A model generated the notes under the pieces. It did no database searches. It was given only the letters and a program-made list of their open reading frames with translations, and was not told the origin of the DNA. A stretch of DNA of 64,000 nt from contig NZ_QEKQ01000001.1 of assembly GCF_003096655.1 (NCBI RefSeq), forward strand, positions 186,001-250,000, read 5' to 3'. This DNA comes from Tamilnaduibacter salinus. Lineage in GTDB: Bacteria > Pseudomonadota > Gammaproteobacteria > Pseudomonadales > Oleiphilaceae. Positions 1 through 9,776 of the stretch are shown one piece after another (the first letter of the stretch is position 1; each line of letters starts with the position of its first letter). The position numbers and the translations under genes are program-made.

Positions 1-1
1 G

Positions 2-586
2 ACCACCGGGACCGATCCCGGCACCGACCAGCAACTGGTCCGGCGTGCCCGTCGGGGTGACCGGCAGGCGTTTGACTGGCTGGTGCTGCGGTACCAGTCC
101 CGGGTGGCGGCCATCATCAGCCGCTACACGGCCGATTCCCAGGACATTCTGGATCTTACCCAGGAGGCGTTTGTCAAAGCGTACCGGGCGATTGAGCGTT
201 TCCGTGGGGACAGCGCGTTCTACACCTGGCTCTACCGGATCGCCGTCAACACCGCCAAGAACCATCTTGAGGCCCGCGGGCGTCGACCGCGGGGCAGCCT
301 CGATGTGGACGACGCCGAGCGGGTGGACGGCGGCGACTGGGTGCGTGATCTGGAGACGCCGGACCGTCTGCTGCAGCGTGAACAGGTGTATGAGGCCATG
401 CAGCGCGTGATCAGCGGGTTGCCGGAAGAGCTCCGGTCGGCCCTGTTGCTGCGTGAGCATGACGGACTGAGTTATGAAGACATTGCCGGTATCCTCGACT
501 GCCCGATCGGGACCGTCCGGTCCCGGATATTCCGGGCACGCGATGCGATTGACCGGGAAATTGCCCCATTGATGCGGGGGGACTGA
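2..586 (+). CDS. rpoE: RNA polymerase sigma-E factor RpoE/AlgU (5' end cut by window edge)
   Basis: Extracytoplasmic-function sigma factor that directs transcription of the envelope-stress regulon and is held inactive by RseA. The reading frame is open from base 2, so the start codon lies before the window. The visible part (about 194 residues) is close to the whole protein of about 190-200 residues. Region 2 contains DLTQEAFVKAYRA and RFRGDSAFYTWLYRIA. Region 4 near the C-terminus has LPEELRSALLLREHDGLSYEDIA followed by GTVRSRIFRAR, the -35 recognition helix. The first in-window start-like codon (83) would remove part of region 2 and is not the real start. It lies 3 nt before rseA, the normal arrangement of sigma-E operons. 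Certain family assignment. Confidence 0.96.
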   Translation, partial: TTGTDPGTDQQLVRRARRGDRQAFDWLVLRYQSRVAAIISRYTADSQDILDLTQEAFVKAYRAIERFRGDSAFYTWLYRIAVNTAKNHLEARGRRPRGSLDVDDAERVDGGDWVRDLETPDRLLQREQVYEAMQRVISGLPEELRSALLLREHDGLSYEDIAGILDCPIGTVRSRIFRARDAIDREIAPLMRGD

Positions 587-589
587 GAG

Positions 590-1159
590 ATGAGAGACAC
601 GATGGATGATCGACTCAGAGAAACCCTGTCGGCCATGATGGATGATGAGGCGGATGAGCTGGCCGTCCATCGATTGCTGTCATCCGCACAGTCGGAAGAG
701 GCTCAGGAGCGCTGGCGTCGATGGCACCAGCAGCGTGAAATCCTGCGTCACGGTCGGTCTGACTTCTCATCGGTCGACGTCCGTGCGGGCGTGAACGCCG
801 CCCTCGATGGTCAGGCAGCGCCTGATGACGCCGGCGGTGACCGGAATGTAGTCGGCGCGGGAGAATCGACACGACCGACCGGCGTCTGGCCCTGGGTCGC
901 CTCCCTGGCGGTTGCCGTTGTCATTGGTTTCGGTGCCGGCTTTACCTGGACGTCCCCATCGGCGCTTGGCGGCGCCACGACCGCCACGGCTGCTTCGACC
1001 GTTGAGAACACGGTACCTTCCGTCACTCTGGAGGATCTGGAGGACGAGCAGCGGGCCCAGCTCAACCGCTACCTGCTGGAGCATGCACGCAACGGGGATG
1101 CGCTGGGTCAGGGCGCTTTCGGGTATGCCCGTGTCGCCAGCGTGTCAGCGGGTCGGTAA
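590..1159 (+). CDS. rseA: Anti-sigma-E factor RseA (MucA-like)
   Basis: Inner-membrane anti-sigma factor that binds RpoE in the cytoplasm and is degraded stepwise under envelope stress. Of 189 residues, the first ~90 form the sigma-binding part (LRETLSAMMDDEADELAVHRLL, typical of RseA N-terminal domains). One membrane segment follows at about residues 102-121 (WPWVASLAVAVVIGFGAGF). The remainder is periplasmic and ends in a QLNRYLLEHARNG stretch common in this family. ATG at 590 and a second ATG at 602 are both possible; 590 keeps the 3-nt gap to rpoE. The stop at 1157-1159 directly abuts the rseB start, which suggests translational coupling. Confidence 0.93.
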   Translation: MRDTMDDRLRETLSAMMDDEADELAVHRLLSSAQSEEAQERWRRWHQQREILRHGRSDFSSVDVRAGVNAALDGQAAPDDAGGDRNVVGAGESTRPTGVWPWVASLAVAVVIGFGAGFTWTSPSALGGATTATAASTVENTVPSVTLEDLEDEQRAQLNRYLLEHARNGDALGQGAFGYARVASVSAGR

Positions 1160-2176
1160 ATGACAGCCGGAGCCGGGCGCATGAGTGACTGGTGGCGAGT
1201 CGGCATTGGGTCTCGATGGGTGCTGGCGCTGGGCATAACGCTCATGGCCGGCTCGGCTGGTGCCCGAGAAGCCGGTGACTGGCTGCGCCAGATGGGGCAG
1301 GCCCTGCGTGAGACGAACTATCAGGGCGTGCTGGTATACAGCCGGGGTGACGACGTCAGCTCGCTGCGTATCGCGCACCGGTATCGACATGGTGAAATCC
1401 GCGAGCGCCTCGTTCTGCAGGACGGTCAGAAAGCGGAGATTCGACGCCGCAATGGTCGGGTCGTCTGCGATTTTCCGGTGGATGGGCGCATTCACCTGGA
1501 TGCCCTGCTGCCTTCCGTGCCGTTCCGTTCGGTGGATGACGATCATGTGTCCCGGATTCAGCGTTGGTACCAAACCAGTCTCGACGGCCAGGCGCGGATT
1601 GCCGGCCATGAATCGGTCGTGCTGGGCCTGACCCCAAAGGACCAGCACCGGCTGGGCTACCGGCTCTGGCTGGAGAAGCAGTCCGGGCTGCTGGTCAAAA
1701 GCCAGGTTCTGTCCACCAGCGGCGAGGCCCTGGAACGGTTCCAGTTCACCATGCTGGAACTGACGGACGACTTGCCGGATGCGTTGTTTGAGTCGGACCG
1801 ACGGGATGACGTTCGCCGTGGGCCGCCCCCGCGCAACGACCGGCTCCCTGAGCCGGGGTTGAAGGGCGCCTGGCGACTGGGCTGGCATCCGGACGGGTTC
1901 CGGCCGGCCCGGGTGCCACACGGGGCGCCCGGGGAGGTAGCGGCGTTTACCGACGGACTGGCCTCGTTTTCCGTGTTCATTCGACAGAAACCCGCGGTGG
2001 AAATGCCGCTGGGGGCATCCCGGGTTGGCGCCACAACCATCTTCATGCGTCGCCTCGAGCATGATGGGGAGCGCCACCTGATCACGGTCGTCGGGGAGAT
2101 TCCACCGGAAACGGCCATGAAAGTCGCCCGGTCGGTCACCTTTGGTGAGGCTCCGGACATCGCAGGCCGGCCATGA
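1160..2176 (+). CDS. rseB: Sigma-E regulatory protein RseB (MucB)
   Basis: Periplasmic protein that binds the RseA periplasmic domain and shields it from DegS-type cleavage; it is thought to sense mislocalised lipoproteins or LPS. The 338 residues begin with a signal peptide (hydrophobic core WVLALGITLMAGSAGA, likely cleavage near residue 35). A MucB/RseB N-terminal domain (NYQGVLVYSRGDDVSSLRIAH) and a C-terminal domain (GATTIFMRRLEHDGERHLITVVGEIP) follow. ATG at 1160 directly follows the rseA stop; an in-frame ATG at 1181 is an alternative that would still leave the signal peptide. It overlaps rseC by 4 nt (ATGA). Position and motifs agree. Confidence 0.94.
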   Translation: MTAGAGRMSDWWRVGIGSRWVLALGITLMAGSAGAREAGDWLRQMGQALRETNYQGVLVYSRGDDVSSLRIAHRYRHGEIRERLVLQDGQKAEIRRRNGRVVCDFPVDGRIHLDALLPSVPFRSVDDDHVSRIQRWYQTSLDGQARIAGHESVVLGLTPKDQHRLGYRLWLEKQSGLLVKSQVLSTSGEALERFQFTMLELTDDLPDALFESDRRDDVRRGPPPRNDRLPEPGLKGAWRLGWHPDGFRPARVPHGAPGEVAAFTDGLASFSVFIRQKPAVEMPLGASRVGATTIFMRRLEHDGERHLITVVGEIPPETAMKVARSVTFGEAPDIAGRP

Positions 2177-2634
2177 TCGAAGAGAGCGGCACCGTCATAG
2201 CCCGAGTGGGCGATCAGGTCTGGGTCCGCACCATCCGCCGCAGCACCTGTGGCCAGTGTCAGGCCCGCCACGGTTGTGGTCAGGGCGCTCTGGCGTCTCT
2301 CTCGGACGGTCGCGCGAACCAGCTTCAGATGGTGAATGCCATCGATGCGAATGTGGGTGATACGGTGGTGGTGGGGATTGGCGAGCGCCAGTTATTGATG
2401 GCATCCGCACTGGTGTACGGCGTACCCATGCTGGGGTTGCTGCTGGGCGCGTTGGTGGGTGGCTGGCTTGGGCCGGGGCAGGACCTGTCGACCCTGCTTG
2501 GTGGCGGTCTGGGCGCGGGTGTCTCGTTTGCGGGGGTGCGCTGGCTGAGCGCACGCCGCTTGGCGCCGGCTCTGTCGCCGGTATTGCTGCGCGCCGGCGA
2601 CGGTACGCAACGGATACCGCTTAATAATCATTAA
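2173..2634 (+). CDS. rseC: RseC/MucC-family SoxR-reducing/positive regulator
   Basis: Inner-membrane protein of 153 residues with the RseC family pattern. An N-terminal cytoplasmic beta domain carries a cysteine cluster at C26, C29 and C35 (CGQCQARHGCG), and two membrane spans follow at about 75-98 and 103-122. RseC homologues act in sigma-E control and in the electron chain that reduces SoxR; which applies here cannot be read from sequence. Its start overlaps the rseB stop by 4 nt, so the protein is co-translated with the sigma-E operon. Confidence 0.9.
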   Translation: MIEESGTVIARVGDQVWVRTIRRSTCGQCQARHGCGQGALASLSDGRANQLQMVNAIDANVGDTVVVGIGERQLLMASALVYGVPMLGLLLGALVGGWLGPGQDLSTLLGGGLGAGVSFAGVRWLSARRLAPALSPVLLRAGDGTQRIPLNNH

Positions 2635-2740
2635 CTTGAAAAAACGTCATCCGTACACAAAATGGATAGAGCGCCCCGGCGCGGTCCGGTGATTGCGCCG
2701 ACGGGGCCGGTGCTATTTTCTCAGTTGATTGGAGAGGGGC

Positions 2741-4168
2741 ATGTACGAACGTTTACTGCGGTCCGGGCCAGTACTGCTGGTCCTGATGTTGCTGGCATCC
2801 CTGTCGGTTCAGGCAGCGGAGCTCCCGGATTTCACCAAGCTGGTGGACGAGAACTCGTCGGCCGTGGTCAACATCAGTACCACCCAGAAACAGGGTGGTG
2901 CGCGCCAGAGTCCGTTCACTGACCGGCAGCTGGAACAACTCCCCGATTTCTTCCGGCGGTTTTTTGAAGGGCCCAACGGTCCGCCTGGCGGGGGCAATGG
3001 CCACGGTGGGCAGACGCCTCTCAGCTCAATGGGGTCAGGATTCATCGTCTCCCATGACGGCTATGTCCTGACCAACAACCACGTCGTCGAGAATGCGGAC
3101 GAAATCATTGTCCGCCTCAGTGACCGTCGTGAAATGAAGGCGAAGGTGGTGGGCACCGACCCGCGTTCCGATCTGGCCGTTCTCAAGGTGGATGGCGAAG
3201 ATCTCCCGGTGGTCGAGCTGGGTGATTCCGGCCAGCTCCAGCAGGGGCAGTGGGTCTTTGCAATCGGTTCGCCCTTCGGATTTGATTACACGGTTACTGC
3301 GGGCATTGTCAGCGCCATTGGTCGCTCACTGCCGTCCGAAAACTATGTCCCCTACATCCAGAGCGACGTGGCCATTAATCCGGGCAATTCCGGTGGGCCG
3401 CTGTTCAACATGGATGGCGAGGTCATCGGCATCAACTCCCAGATCTACACCCGCTCCGGCGGTTTCATGGGGGTGTCGTTCGCGATTCCGATCAATGTCG
3501 CCATGAACGTTTTCGAACAGATCCGGGACCAGGGCTATGTCTCGCGCGGCTGGCTCGGTGTCCTGATCCAGGAAGTGAACCGCGATCTGGCCGAGTCCTT
3601 CGGGCTCAAGCGGCCCCGGGGTGCCCTGGTGGCCGAAGTGGTGCCGGATTCGCCGGCTGAAGCCGCCGGCCTGCAACCCGGAGACATCATCCTGTCCTAC
3701 AACGGCGAGTCCATCAGCCTCTCTTCCGACCTGCCGCCGATGGTGGGGCGGACGCCGGTGGATGAGGATGCTGAGTTGACGGTCCTGCGCAATGGCCGCA
3801 AGAAAACGCTGGACGTCACGATCGGCGAACTGCCGGACGAAACCCAGCAGGCTCAGCGCCAGAATGGCGGCGGCGAGCCGGGGCAGGGCGCCGGTCCGCT
3901 CGGGCTGACCGTGGAACCGCTCACCGAGCAGCAGCGGCGCAAGCTGAACGTTGAGGGCGGCGTGCTGGTGCGGGATGTCGGCGCCGGCCCGGCCCGAAAT
4001 GCCGGTATCCGCCGGGGGGATGTCATCCGCAAGCTCAACAACGAGACCGTGGCGTCGGTTGACGACTTCCGCCGTATTGCCGCGGATCTGCCCGAAGGGC
4101 GCGCCGTGCCCGTGCTGGTGGTCCGCCAGGGACAGCCGACCTTCCTGGTGATTCGTACCGGCGGTTAG
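2741..4168 (+). CDS. mucD: Periplasmic Do-family serine protease MucD/DegP
   Basis: Secreted protease/chaperone that removes misfolded envelope proteins and feeds back on sigma-E signalling. I place the start at ATG 2741, preceded by GGAGAGGGG; the upstream in-frame TTG at 2729 has no such site. The 475-residue protein has a signal peptide (residues 1-26, cleaved after VQAA). It has a trypsin-like domain with the catalytic triad H114 (TNNHVVENAD), D144 (SDLAVLKV) and S217 (GNSGGPL), and two PDZ domains at about 270-360 and 385-470. A glycine-rich loop (PPGGGNGHGG) lies before the protease core. About 106 nt separate it from rseC. A hairpin terminator follows the stop. Confidence 0.95.
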   Translation: MYERLLRSGPVLLVLMLLASLSVQAAELPDFTKLVDENSSAVVNISTTQKQGGARQSPFTDRQLEQLPDFFRRFFEGPNGPPGGGNGHGGQTPLSSMGSGFIVSHDGYVLTNNHVVENADEIIVRLSDRREMKAKVVGTDPRSDLAVLKVDGEDLPVVELGDSGQLQQGQWVFAIGSPFGFDYTVTAGIVSAIGRSLPSENYVPYIQSDVAINPGNSGGPLFNMDGEVIGINSQIYTRSGGFMGVSFAIPINVAMNVFEQIRDQGYVSRGWLGVLIQEVNRDLAESFGLKRPRGALVAEVVPDSPAEAAGLQPGDIILSYNGESISLSSDLPPMVGRTPVDEDAELTVLRNGRKKTLDVTIGELPDETQQAQRQNGGGEPGQGAGPLGLTVEPLTEQQRRKLNVEGGVLVRDVGAGPARNAGIRRGDVIRKLNNETVASVDDFRRIAADLPEGRAVPVLVVRQGQPTFLVIRTGG

Positions 4169-4197
4169 GGAACCCCTGAAAAACCAAAGGCCAATCA

Positions 4198-4225
4198 AAC
4201 CCGCGGCGGTCACGTCGCGGGTTTT
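4198..4225 (+). terminator. Rho-independent terminator after mucD
   Basis: AACCCGCG (4198-4205) pairs with CGCGGGTT (4216-4223) around a 10-nt loop and is followed by TTTT. It lies 30 nt after the mucD stop and before lepA, and so closes the sigma-E operon. Confidence 0.7.
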
Positions 4226-4376
4226 CGCGTTCCGGACGGTCCATCATGGCAATGGGATCGGTTAACCGGTAAAATCCAGTGCCCGCCGTTGTGTTCGGTC
4301 CCGGAGCCCGTGAGGAACCGGCCCGGGAGCCTGGAGCGGCGCCATCCATCTTTTCCTGAGCAGGTAACCGAATTAC

Positions 4377-6179
4377 GTGACTGAGCTGAGCCACATTCGT
4401 AACTTCTCGATCATCGCCCACATTGACCATGGGAAATCCACGCTGGCCGACCGGTTTATCCAGCTCTGCGGCGGGCTGACCGACCGCGAGATGGCCGAGC
4501 AGGTTCTGGATTCCATGGATCTGGAGCGTGAGCGGGGCATCACGATCAAGGCGCAGAGTGTGACCCTGCGGTACAAGGCCCGTGATGGCGAAGAGTACAA
4601 GCTGAACCTGATCGACACGCCGGGCCACGTGGACTTCTCCTACGAGGTCTCCCGCTCGCTGTTTGCCTGTGAGGGGGCGCTGCTGGTCGTGGATGCGGGG
4701 CAGGGCGTGGAAGCCCAGTCCGTGGCGAACTGCTACACGGCCATTGATCAGGGTCTGGAAGTGGTGCCGGTTCTCAACAAGATGGACCTGCCGCAGGCCG
4801 AACCGGACCGGGTGTCCCAGGAGATTGAGGACGTCATCGGCATCGAGGCGACCGAAGCGGTCCGTTGCAGTGCCAAGAACGGGGAAGGCGTCGAGGACGT
4901 GCTGGAGGAACTGATCCGGCTCGTGCCACCGCCCCAGGGCGACACGGAGGGGCCGCTGCAGGCGCTGATCATCGACTCCTGGTTTGATAACTACCTGGGT
5001 GTGGTCTCGCTGGTGCGCATCCGCCAGGGCACGCTCAAGCAGGGCGACAAGATCCTGATCAAATCCACCGGCCGCCCCTGGACGGCGGAGAAGGTGGGGA
5101 TCTTCACGCCCAAGCCGACCGAGACCGGCGAGCTGGGCACCGGCGAGGTGGGTTTCATCATCGCCGGGATCAAGGACATCCACGGGGCGCCGGTGGGCGA
5201 TACCATCACCTATCAGAAGACGCCGGACACGGAAATGGTGCCGGGCTTCAAGAACGTCCAGCCGCAGGTCTATGCCGGTCTGTTCCCGGTGTCGTCGGAG
5301 GATTACGAGGCGTTCCGGGACGCACTCGACAAGCTCACATTGAACGACGCCTCGCTGTTCTTCGAGCCGGAGAACTCAGACGCACTGGGCTTTGGCTTCC
5401 GTTGCGGTTTCCTGGGCATGCTGCACATGGAGATCGTCCAGGAGCGTCTCGAGCGCGAATACGGCATCGACCTCATCACGACCGCGCCCACGGTGATCTA
5501 TGAAGTGGTGACCACCGACGGCGAGCTTCAGGAAGTGTCCAATCCCTCCTATCTGCCGGAGACGGCCAGCGTTGAGGAAATGCGCGAGCCGATTGTGGAG
5601 GCCAGCATCCTCGTGCCGCAGGAATACATTGGCAACGTCATCGCGCTGTGTGAGGAGCGCCGGGGCGTTCAGACCAACATGACGTTCCTGTCCACTCAGG
5701 TGCAGCTGACCTACGAACTGCCGATGGCCGAAGTGGTGCTCGATTTCTTCGACCGGGTCAAGTCAGCCAGCCGGGGCTTTGCGTCGCTGGATTACCACTT
5801 CAAACGCTTCCAGGCGTCGAACCTGGTCAAGCTGGATGTGCTGATCAATGGCGAGCGGGTTGATGCGCTGGCCCTGATTGTTCACCGGGACCAGGCGGAG
5901 TATCGCGGTCGGGCCGTCATCGAAAAGATGAAGGAACTGATCCCCCGGCAGATGTTCGACATCGCCATCCAGGCGGCCATTGGCAATCATGTGATTGCCC
6001 GCTCCACGGTCAAGGCCCTGCGCAAGAACGTGACGGCCAAGTGCTACGGCGGTGACGTCAGCCGGAAGAAGAAGCTGCTCCAGAAGCAGAAGGAAGGCAA
6101 GAAACGCATGAAGTCTCTGGGCAAGGTGGATGTGCCTCAGGAAGCCTTCCTTGCCGTACTCAGAGTGGACGATAAATAA
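4377..6179 (+). CDS. lepA: Elongation factor 4 (LepA), ribosome back-translocase GTPase
   Basis: Translation GTPase that acts on stalled or mistranslocated ribosomes. GTG start at 4377 gives 600 residues, the normal LepA length. GTPase motifs are G1 AHIDHGKST (residues 14-22), G3 DTPGHVDF and G4 NKMDLPQA. Domains II, III and V-like follow. The LepA-specific C-terminal domain ends in a basic tail ([34 protein letters not shown]), a family hallmark. It lies 11 nt before lepB, the usual lepA-lepB pairing. No strong Shine-Dalgarno is seen at the GTG, but homology to the [17 protein letters not shown] start supports it. Confidence 0.96.
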   Translation: MTELSHIRNFSIIAHIDHGKSTLADRFIQLCGGLTDREMAEQVLDSMDLERERGITIKAQSVTLRYKARDGEEYKLNLIDTPGHVDFSYEVSRSLFACEGALLVVDAGQGVEAQSVANCYTAIDQGLEVVPVLNKMDLPQAEPDRVSQEIEDVIGIEATEAVRCSAKNGEGVEDVLEELIRLVPPPQGDTEGPLQALIIDSWFDNYLGVVSLVRIRQGTLKQGDKILIKSTGRPWTAEKVGIFTPKPTETGELGTGEVGFIIAGIKDIHGAPVGDTITYQKTPDTEMVPGFKNVQPQVYAGLFPVSSEDYEAFRDALDKLTLNDASLFFEPENSDALGFGFRCGFLGMLHMEIVQERLEREYGIDLITTAPTVIYEVVTTDGELQEVSNPSYLPETASVEEMREPIVEASILVPQEYIGNVIALCEERRGVQTNMTFLSTQVQLTYELPMAEVVLDFFDRVKSASRGFASLDYHFKRFQASNLVKLDVLINGERVDALALIVHRDQAEYRGRAVIEKMKELIPRQMFDIAIQAAIGNHVIARSTVKALRKNVTAKCYGGDVSRKKKLLQKQKEGKKRMKSLGKVDVPQEAFLAVLRVDDK

Positions 6180-6190
6180 GGCCCCGTCGG

Positions 6191-7000
6191 ATGGATATCA
6201 ATTTCCCCCTGATCCTGGTCACGCTGACCTTTGCCACCGGTTTTATCTGGCTGGGGGATCGGCTGTTTTTCAAGGCGCGGCGTGAGGCGGCGCTCGGTAC
6301 GGGCGAAACGGCAGCCACAGGCGTGTCGGAGACCGGCAAAGAGGAAGGCGACGAGCGCCGGGAGCCTTATCTGGTGGACCTGAGCCGGTCGTTCTTTCCG
6401 GTGTTGGCCATTGTGCTGGTGCTGCGTTCGTTCCTGGTGGAGCCATTCCAGATTCCCTCGGGCTCCATGCGACCGACGCTGGAAGTCGGGGACTTCATCC
6501 TGGTGAACAAGTTCGCCTACGGCCTCCGGTTGCCGGTCCTTCGCAACGAGGTTGTGGATCTGGGCGACCCGGAGCGCGGGGACATCATGGTCTTCCGCTA
6601 CCCGAAGGATGGCGAAACCAACTATATTAAGCGTGTCATCGGACTGCCGGGTGATCGCATCCGCTACCGGAATCACGACCTGTTCATCAACGGCGAGAAG
6701 GTGGCGACCGATTTCGTGGCGACGCTGCCGCCGTTTGAGCTGAAGCACGAAATGCTGGGGAATGTCCGGCACGACATAATGGTCTCAATCCGGGAGACCG
6801 GCCGGCAGGGGAATGGGGCCTGGACGATCCCCGAAGGCGAGTATTTCGTCATGGGCGACAACCGCGACAACAGTAATGACAGCCGATTCTGGGGAACCGT
6901 TCCGGACCGGCTTGTAGTGGGCAAGGCGTTTGCCATCTGGATGCACTGGGAGTCGCTGTTCAGCCTGCCGGAATTCAATCGGGTTGGACTGATTGAGTGA
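6191..7000 (+). CDS. lepB: Signal peptidase I (LepB)
   Basis: Inner-membrane protease that removes signal peptides from exported proteins. It has 269 residues with two N-terminal membrane segments (about 5-22 and 67-83). The catalytic serine is S92 in IPSGSMRPTL and the general-base lysine is K147 in YIKRVIGLPGD. The family motif GDNRDNSNDSRFWG is near the C-terminus. It follows lepA closely and was probably co-transcribed with it. Confidence 0.96.
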   Translation: MDINFPLILVTLTFATGFIWLGDRLFFKARREAALGTGETAATGVSETGKEEGDERREPYLVDLSRSFFPVLAIVLVLRSFLVEPFQIPSGSMRPTLEVGDFILVNKFAYGLRLPVLRNEVVDLGDPERGDIMVFRYPKDGETNYIKRVIGLPGDRIRYRNHDLFINGEKVATDFVATLPPFELKHEMLGNVRHDIMVSIRETGRQGNGAWTIPEGEYFVMGDNRDNSNDSRFWGTVPDRLVVGKAFAIWMHWESLFSLPEFNRVGLIE

Positions 7001-7056
7001 ACAACGGTCTGTTTGAATCGATGATATCCGTTCGAAACCACTAAATGAGAGTGCCA

Positions 7057-7434
7057 ATGCAGAAGACACCACACACACAACGCGGAGCCTCGGTTTTTGG
7101 AATGCTGGTCGGGTTGCTCCTGCTGGGCATCCTGGTCACGTTTGCCGTGAAGCTGGGGCCCATCTATCTCGATGACATCACCATTCAGGAAGCCATCGAG
7201 AGCCTTGAGAAAGCGGACGACCTGGAGAATCTGCCGCCGTCGGAAATCCGCCGTATGCTCCAGAAGCGCATGAGCGTGAACAACATCGAGAACATCAAGG
7301 CGGACGATGTGGATATCGAACGTGACAATGGTGTTCTGGTCGTGTCGGTGGACTATGAGGAGCGTGCCGGCCTGTTCCGTAATGTGGATGTGGTGGCAAC
7401 GTTCAGTCACCGCTACGAACTGACGGGGCGTTGA
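7057..7434 (+). CDS. DUF4845 single-span membrane protein
   Basis: Small protein of about 125 residues with an N-terminal membrane segment ([24 protein letters not shown]) that resembles a pilin-like or minor-secretin N-terminus. A soluble alpha/beta domain follows ([20 protein letters not shown]). Proteins with this layout lie between lepB and rnc in many Pseudomonas and Marinobacter genomes and are labelled DUF4845; the function is not known. I chose ATG 7057 because GAGAG at 7047-7051 is well spaced; ATG 7045 is an alternative adding four residues. It overlaps the rnc start by 1 nt. Confidence 0.82.
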   Translation: MQKTPHTQRGASVFGMLVGLLLLGILVTFAVKLGPIYLDDITIQEAIESLEKADDLENLPPSEIRRMLQKRMSVNNIENIKADDVDIERDNGVLVVSVDYEERAGLFRNVDVVATFSHRYELTGR

Positions 7435-8123
7435 TGGTGAAGGACGACGACCTGGACCGGTTGGCGACGCGCCTCGGCTATCGCTTCGGGGACCGGGAGC
7501 TGCTGCGTCTGGCGCTCACTCATCGCAGTCACGGCAATGACAACAACGAGCGACTGGAATTCCTGGGGGACTCCATCGTGAACATGGTGATTGCCGAGCA
7601 TCTCTACCACCAGTTCCCCCGCGCCCGGGAAGGGCAGCTCAGCCGCCTGCGCGCCCGGATGGTCAAGGGTGTGACGCTGGCCGAAATCGGTCGCGAATTC
7701 CGGCTCGGGGATACCCTGCGCATGGGGTCCGGCGAGCTCAAGAGTGGCGGCTTCCGGCGTGACTCGATTCTCGCCGATGCGGTGGAATCGGTGATTGGTG
7801 CCATTTATCTGGACAGCGATTTCCACACCTGCCGCGAGCGGGTGTTGGACTGGTTCAGCGATCGTCTGGAAGACCTGGACATCCAGGACACCCAGAAGGA
7901 CCCCAAAACCCGGTTGCAGGAATACCTGCAATCCCGACAGTTCCCGTTGCCGCGCTATGAGGTGATCTCCGTCGAGGGCGAAGCCCACGATCAGACCTTT
8001 TATGTCGAATGTGCGCTGCCGTCGCTGGACCGGACGACCACCGGTGCGGGTGGCAGCCGTCGCATGGCCGAGCAGAAAGCCGCCCGTAACGCCCTGCGCT
8101 CGCTGGGCGTGGAGACCCCGTAA
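7434..8123 (+). CDS. rnc: Ribonuclease III
   Basis: Double-stranded-RNA endonuclease that processes rRNA and structured mRNA. It has 229 residues. The N-terminal RNase III domain carries the signature [20 protein letters not shown] with acidic metal ligands E42 and D46, and a second acidic cluster [13 protein letters not shown]. The C-terminal double-stranded RNA-binding domain starts at about 155 ([11 protein letters not shown]) and ends with [17 protein letters not shown] 7434 overlaps the previous stop by 1 nt; an in-frame TTG 3 nt earlier is unlikely. The stop overlaps the era start by 1 nt, as in other rnc-era operons. Confidence 0.96.
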   Translation: MVKDDDLDRLATRLGYRFGDRELLRLALTHRSHGNDNNERLEFLGDSIVNMVIAEHLYHQFPRAREGQLSRLRARMVKGVTLAEIGREFRLGDTLRMGSGELKSGGFRRDSILADAVESVIGAIYLDSDFHTCRERVLDWFSDRLEDLDIQDTQKDPKTRLQEYLQSRQFPLPRYEVISVEGEAHDQTFYVECALPSLDRTTTGAGGSRRMAEQKAARNALRSLGVETP

Positions 8124-9046
8124 TGATGGACCCCACACAGCCGGACAACCCGGACAGCCGCTGCGGTTTCGTTGCCATCGTCGGGCGTCCGAACGTTGGC
8201 AAGTCGACGCTGCTGAACCACTTGCTGGGCCAGAAGCTCAGCATTACCTCGCGCAAACCGCAGACCACTCGCCATCAGGTGCTGGGCATCCAGACCCGTG
8301 GTGACACCCAGACCGTGTATGTCGACACGCCGGGCATGCATGAGGACGAGCCCAGGGCCCTGAACCGGTACATGAACCGGGCCGCCTCCTCCGCGCTCAA
8401 GGACGTGGACGTGGTCGTGTTCGTTGTGGATCAGACGCACTGGAACACCGCCGATGAGCAGGTTCTCGAGAAGCTCACACATGTGAAGGCACCGGTGCTG
8501 CTGGTGATCAACAAGGTCGACCGGATGGACAATCCGGATCAGTTGCTGCCACACATCGAGATGCTGTCGAAGAAACGGGACTTCGACGAGGTGATTCCGC
8601 TGTCCGCACTCCGGGAGAAAAATATGGAACCGCTTGAGACGGCGGTCGAGAAGCGTCTGCCTCAAAGCGTTCACCTGTTTCCGGACGACCAGCTCACCGA
8701 CCGGCCCATGCGTTTTCTGGCGGCGGAAATCGTCCGCGAGAAGATCACCCGGCAACTGGGCGCGGAGCTGCCATACTCGGTGGCGGTCGAGATTGAGGAG
8801 TTCCGCGAGGAGAAGCGCACGGTGCATATTTCCGCGCTGATCATCGTGGAACGGCCGGGTCAGAAGAAGATCATCATTGGTGATGGCGGTGACCGTATCC
8901 GCCGTATCGGAGAGGAAGCCCGCCACGACCTGGAACGGCTGCTGGAGCAGAAGGTGATGCTGCGGCTCTGGGTGAAGGTGAAGCGGGGCTGGTCCGACAG
9001 CGATCGCGCACTCAAAAGTCTCGGAATGCATGACCGGCAAGGTTGA
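8123..9046 (+). CDS. era: Ribosome-assembly GTPase Era
   Basis: GTPase that binds 16S rRNA and helps mature the 30S subunit. It has 307 residues: P-loop GRPNVGKS (21-28), G3 DTPGMH, G4 NKVD, and a C-terminal KH domain with [18 protein letters not shown]. Its start overlaps the rnc stop, and its end overlaps recO by 17 nt. This compact rnc-era-recO block shows strong translational coupling. Confidence 0.96.
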   Translation: MMDPTQPDNPDSRCGFVAIVGRPNVGKSTLLNHLLGQKLSITSRKPQTTRHQVLGIQTRGDTQTVYVDTPGMHEDEPRALNRYMNRAASSALKDVDVVVFVVDQTHWNTADEQVLEKLTHVKAPVLLVINKVDRMDNPDQLLPHIEMLSKKRDFDEVIPLSALREKNMEPLETAVEKRLPQSVHLFPDDQLTDRPMRFLAAEIVREKITRQLGAELPYSVAVEIEEFREEKRTVHISALIIVERPGQKKIIIGDGGDRIRRIGEEARHDLERLLEQKVMLRLWVKVKRGWSDSDRALKSLGMHDRQG

Positions 9047-9776
9047 ACAGGAACCCGGTTACGTCCTGCATCGACGGGCCTGGCGTGAAACCAGCCTGAT
9101 TGTCGACCTCTTTACCCTCAATCACGGCCGCATGAGCGTCGTGGCGCGGGGCGCCAACCGCCCGAAAAGCTCGTGGAAAGCGCAGCTTCAGCCTTTCCAG
9201 CCCCTGCTGCTGGATTGGCAGGGTCGGTCCGAGATGAAGACGCTCACCGCGGTGGAAGGGCGGCCGGGCCCGGTGTTTGAGCGCACCGAACGGCTTTACT
9301 GTGGTTTTTACCTGAATGAGCTGATCCAGCGTTTGCTGCCGCCGCACGACCCTGCCGAGACGCTGTTCGCCCAGTACATCGAGTCCCTGGATGCGCTGGC
9401 GCGGGCGTCCGACGACGAACCCGTGCTGCGCCGGTTCGAGCAGGCGCTGGTGGCGGCGCTGGGATGGGGGTTCGAGTGGGATCGTGTGACCGATACCGAT
9501 TCGGTCGTCGACCCTGATGGGAACTACTATTATGACCCGGAGCAGGGCATTCTGGCGCAACCGGGCGAGGGCAGTCTGTTGCAGGGGCTGCGTGGCGATG
9601 TGCTGAAACAACTGGCTGACGGGCAGTTTGAGACGCCCGAAGCCCGCCGTCTGGCCAAGCGGGTCATGCGGGTTCTGATCGATCACCTGCTGCAGGGGCG
9701 GCCCCTGCACAGTCGCAATCTGTTCACGAGTTGGCGAGGAGGCGCGAATGACGCGCAGGGTACGACTGGGGATTAA
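9030..9776 (+). CDS. recO: DNA repair protein RecO
   Basis: Recombination mediator that works with RecR to load RecA at single-strand gaps. It has 248 residues. The N-terminal OB-fold ([32 protein letters not shown]) is typical, and a helical C-terminal domain follows ([21 protein letters not shown]). It begins inside era and ends 29 nt inside pdxJ, so three consecutive genes overlap. Confidence 0.93.
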   Translation: MTGKVEQEPGYVLHRRAWRETSLIVDLFTLNHGRMSVVARGANRPKSSWKAQLQPFQPLLLDWQGRSEMKTLTAVEGRPGPVFERTERLYCGFYLNELIQRLLPPHDPAETLFAQYIESLDALARASDDEPVLRRFEQALVAALGWGFEWDRVTDTDSVVDPDGNYYYDPEQGILAQPGEGSLLQGLRGDVLKQLADGQFETPEARRLAKRVMRVLIDHLLQGRPLHSRNLFTSWRGGANDAQGTTGD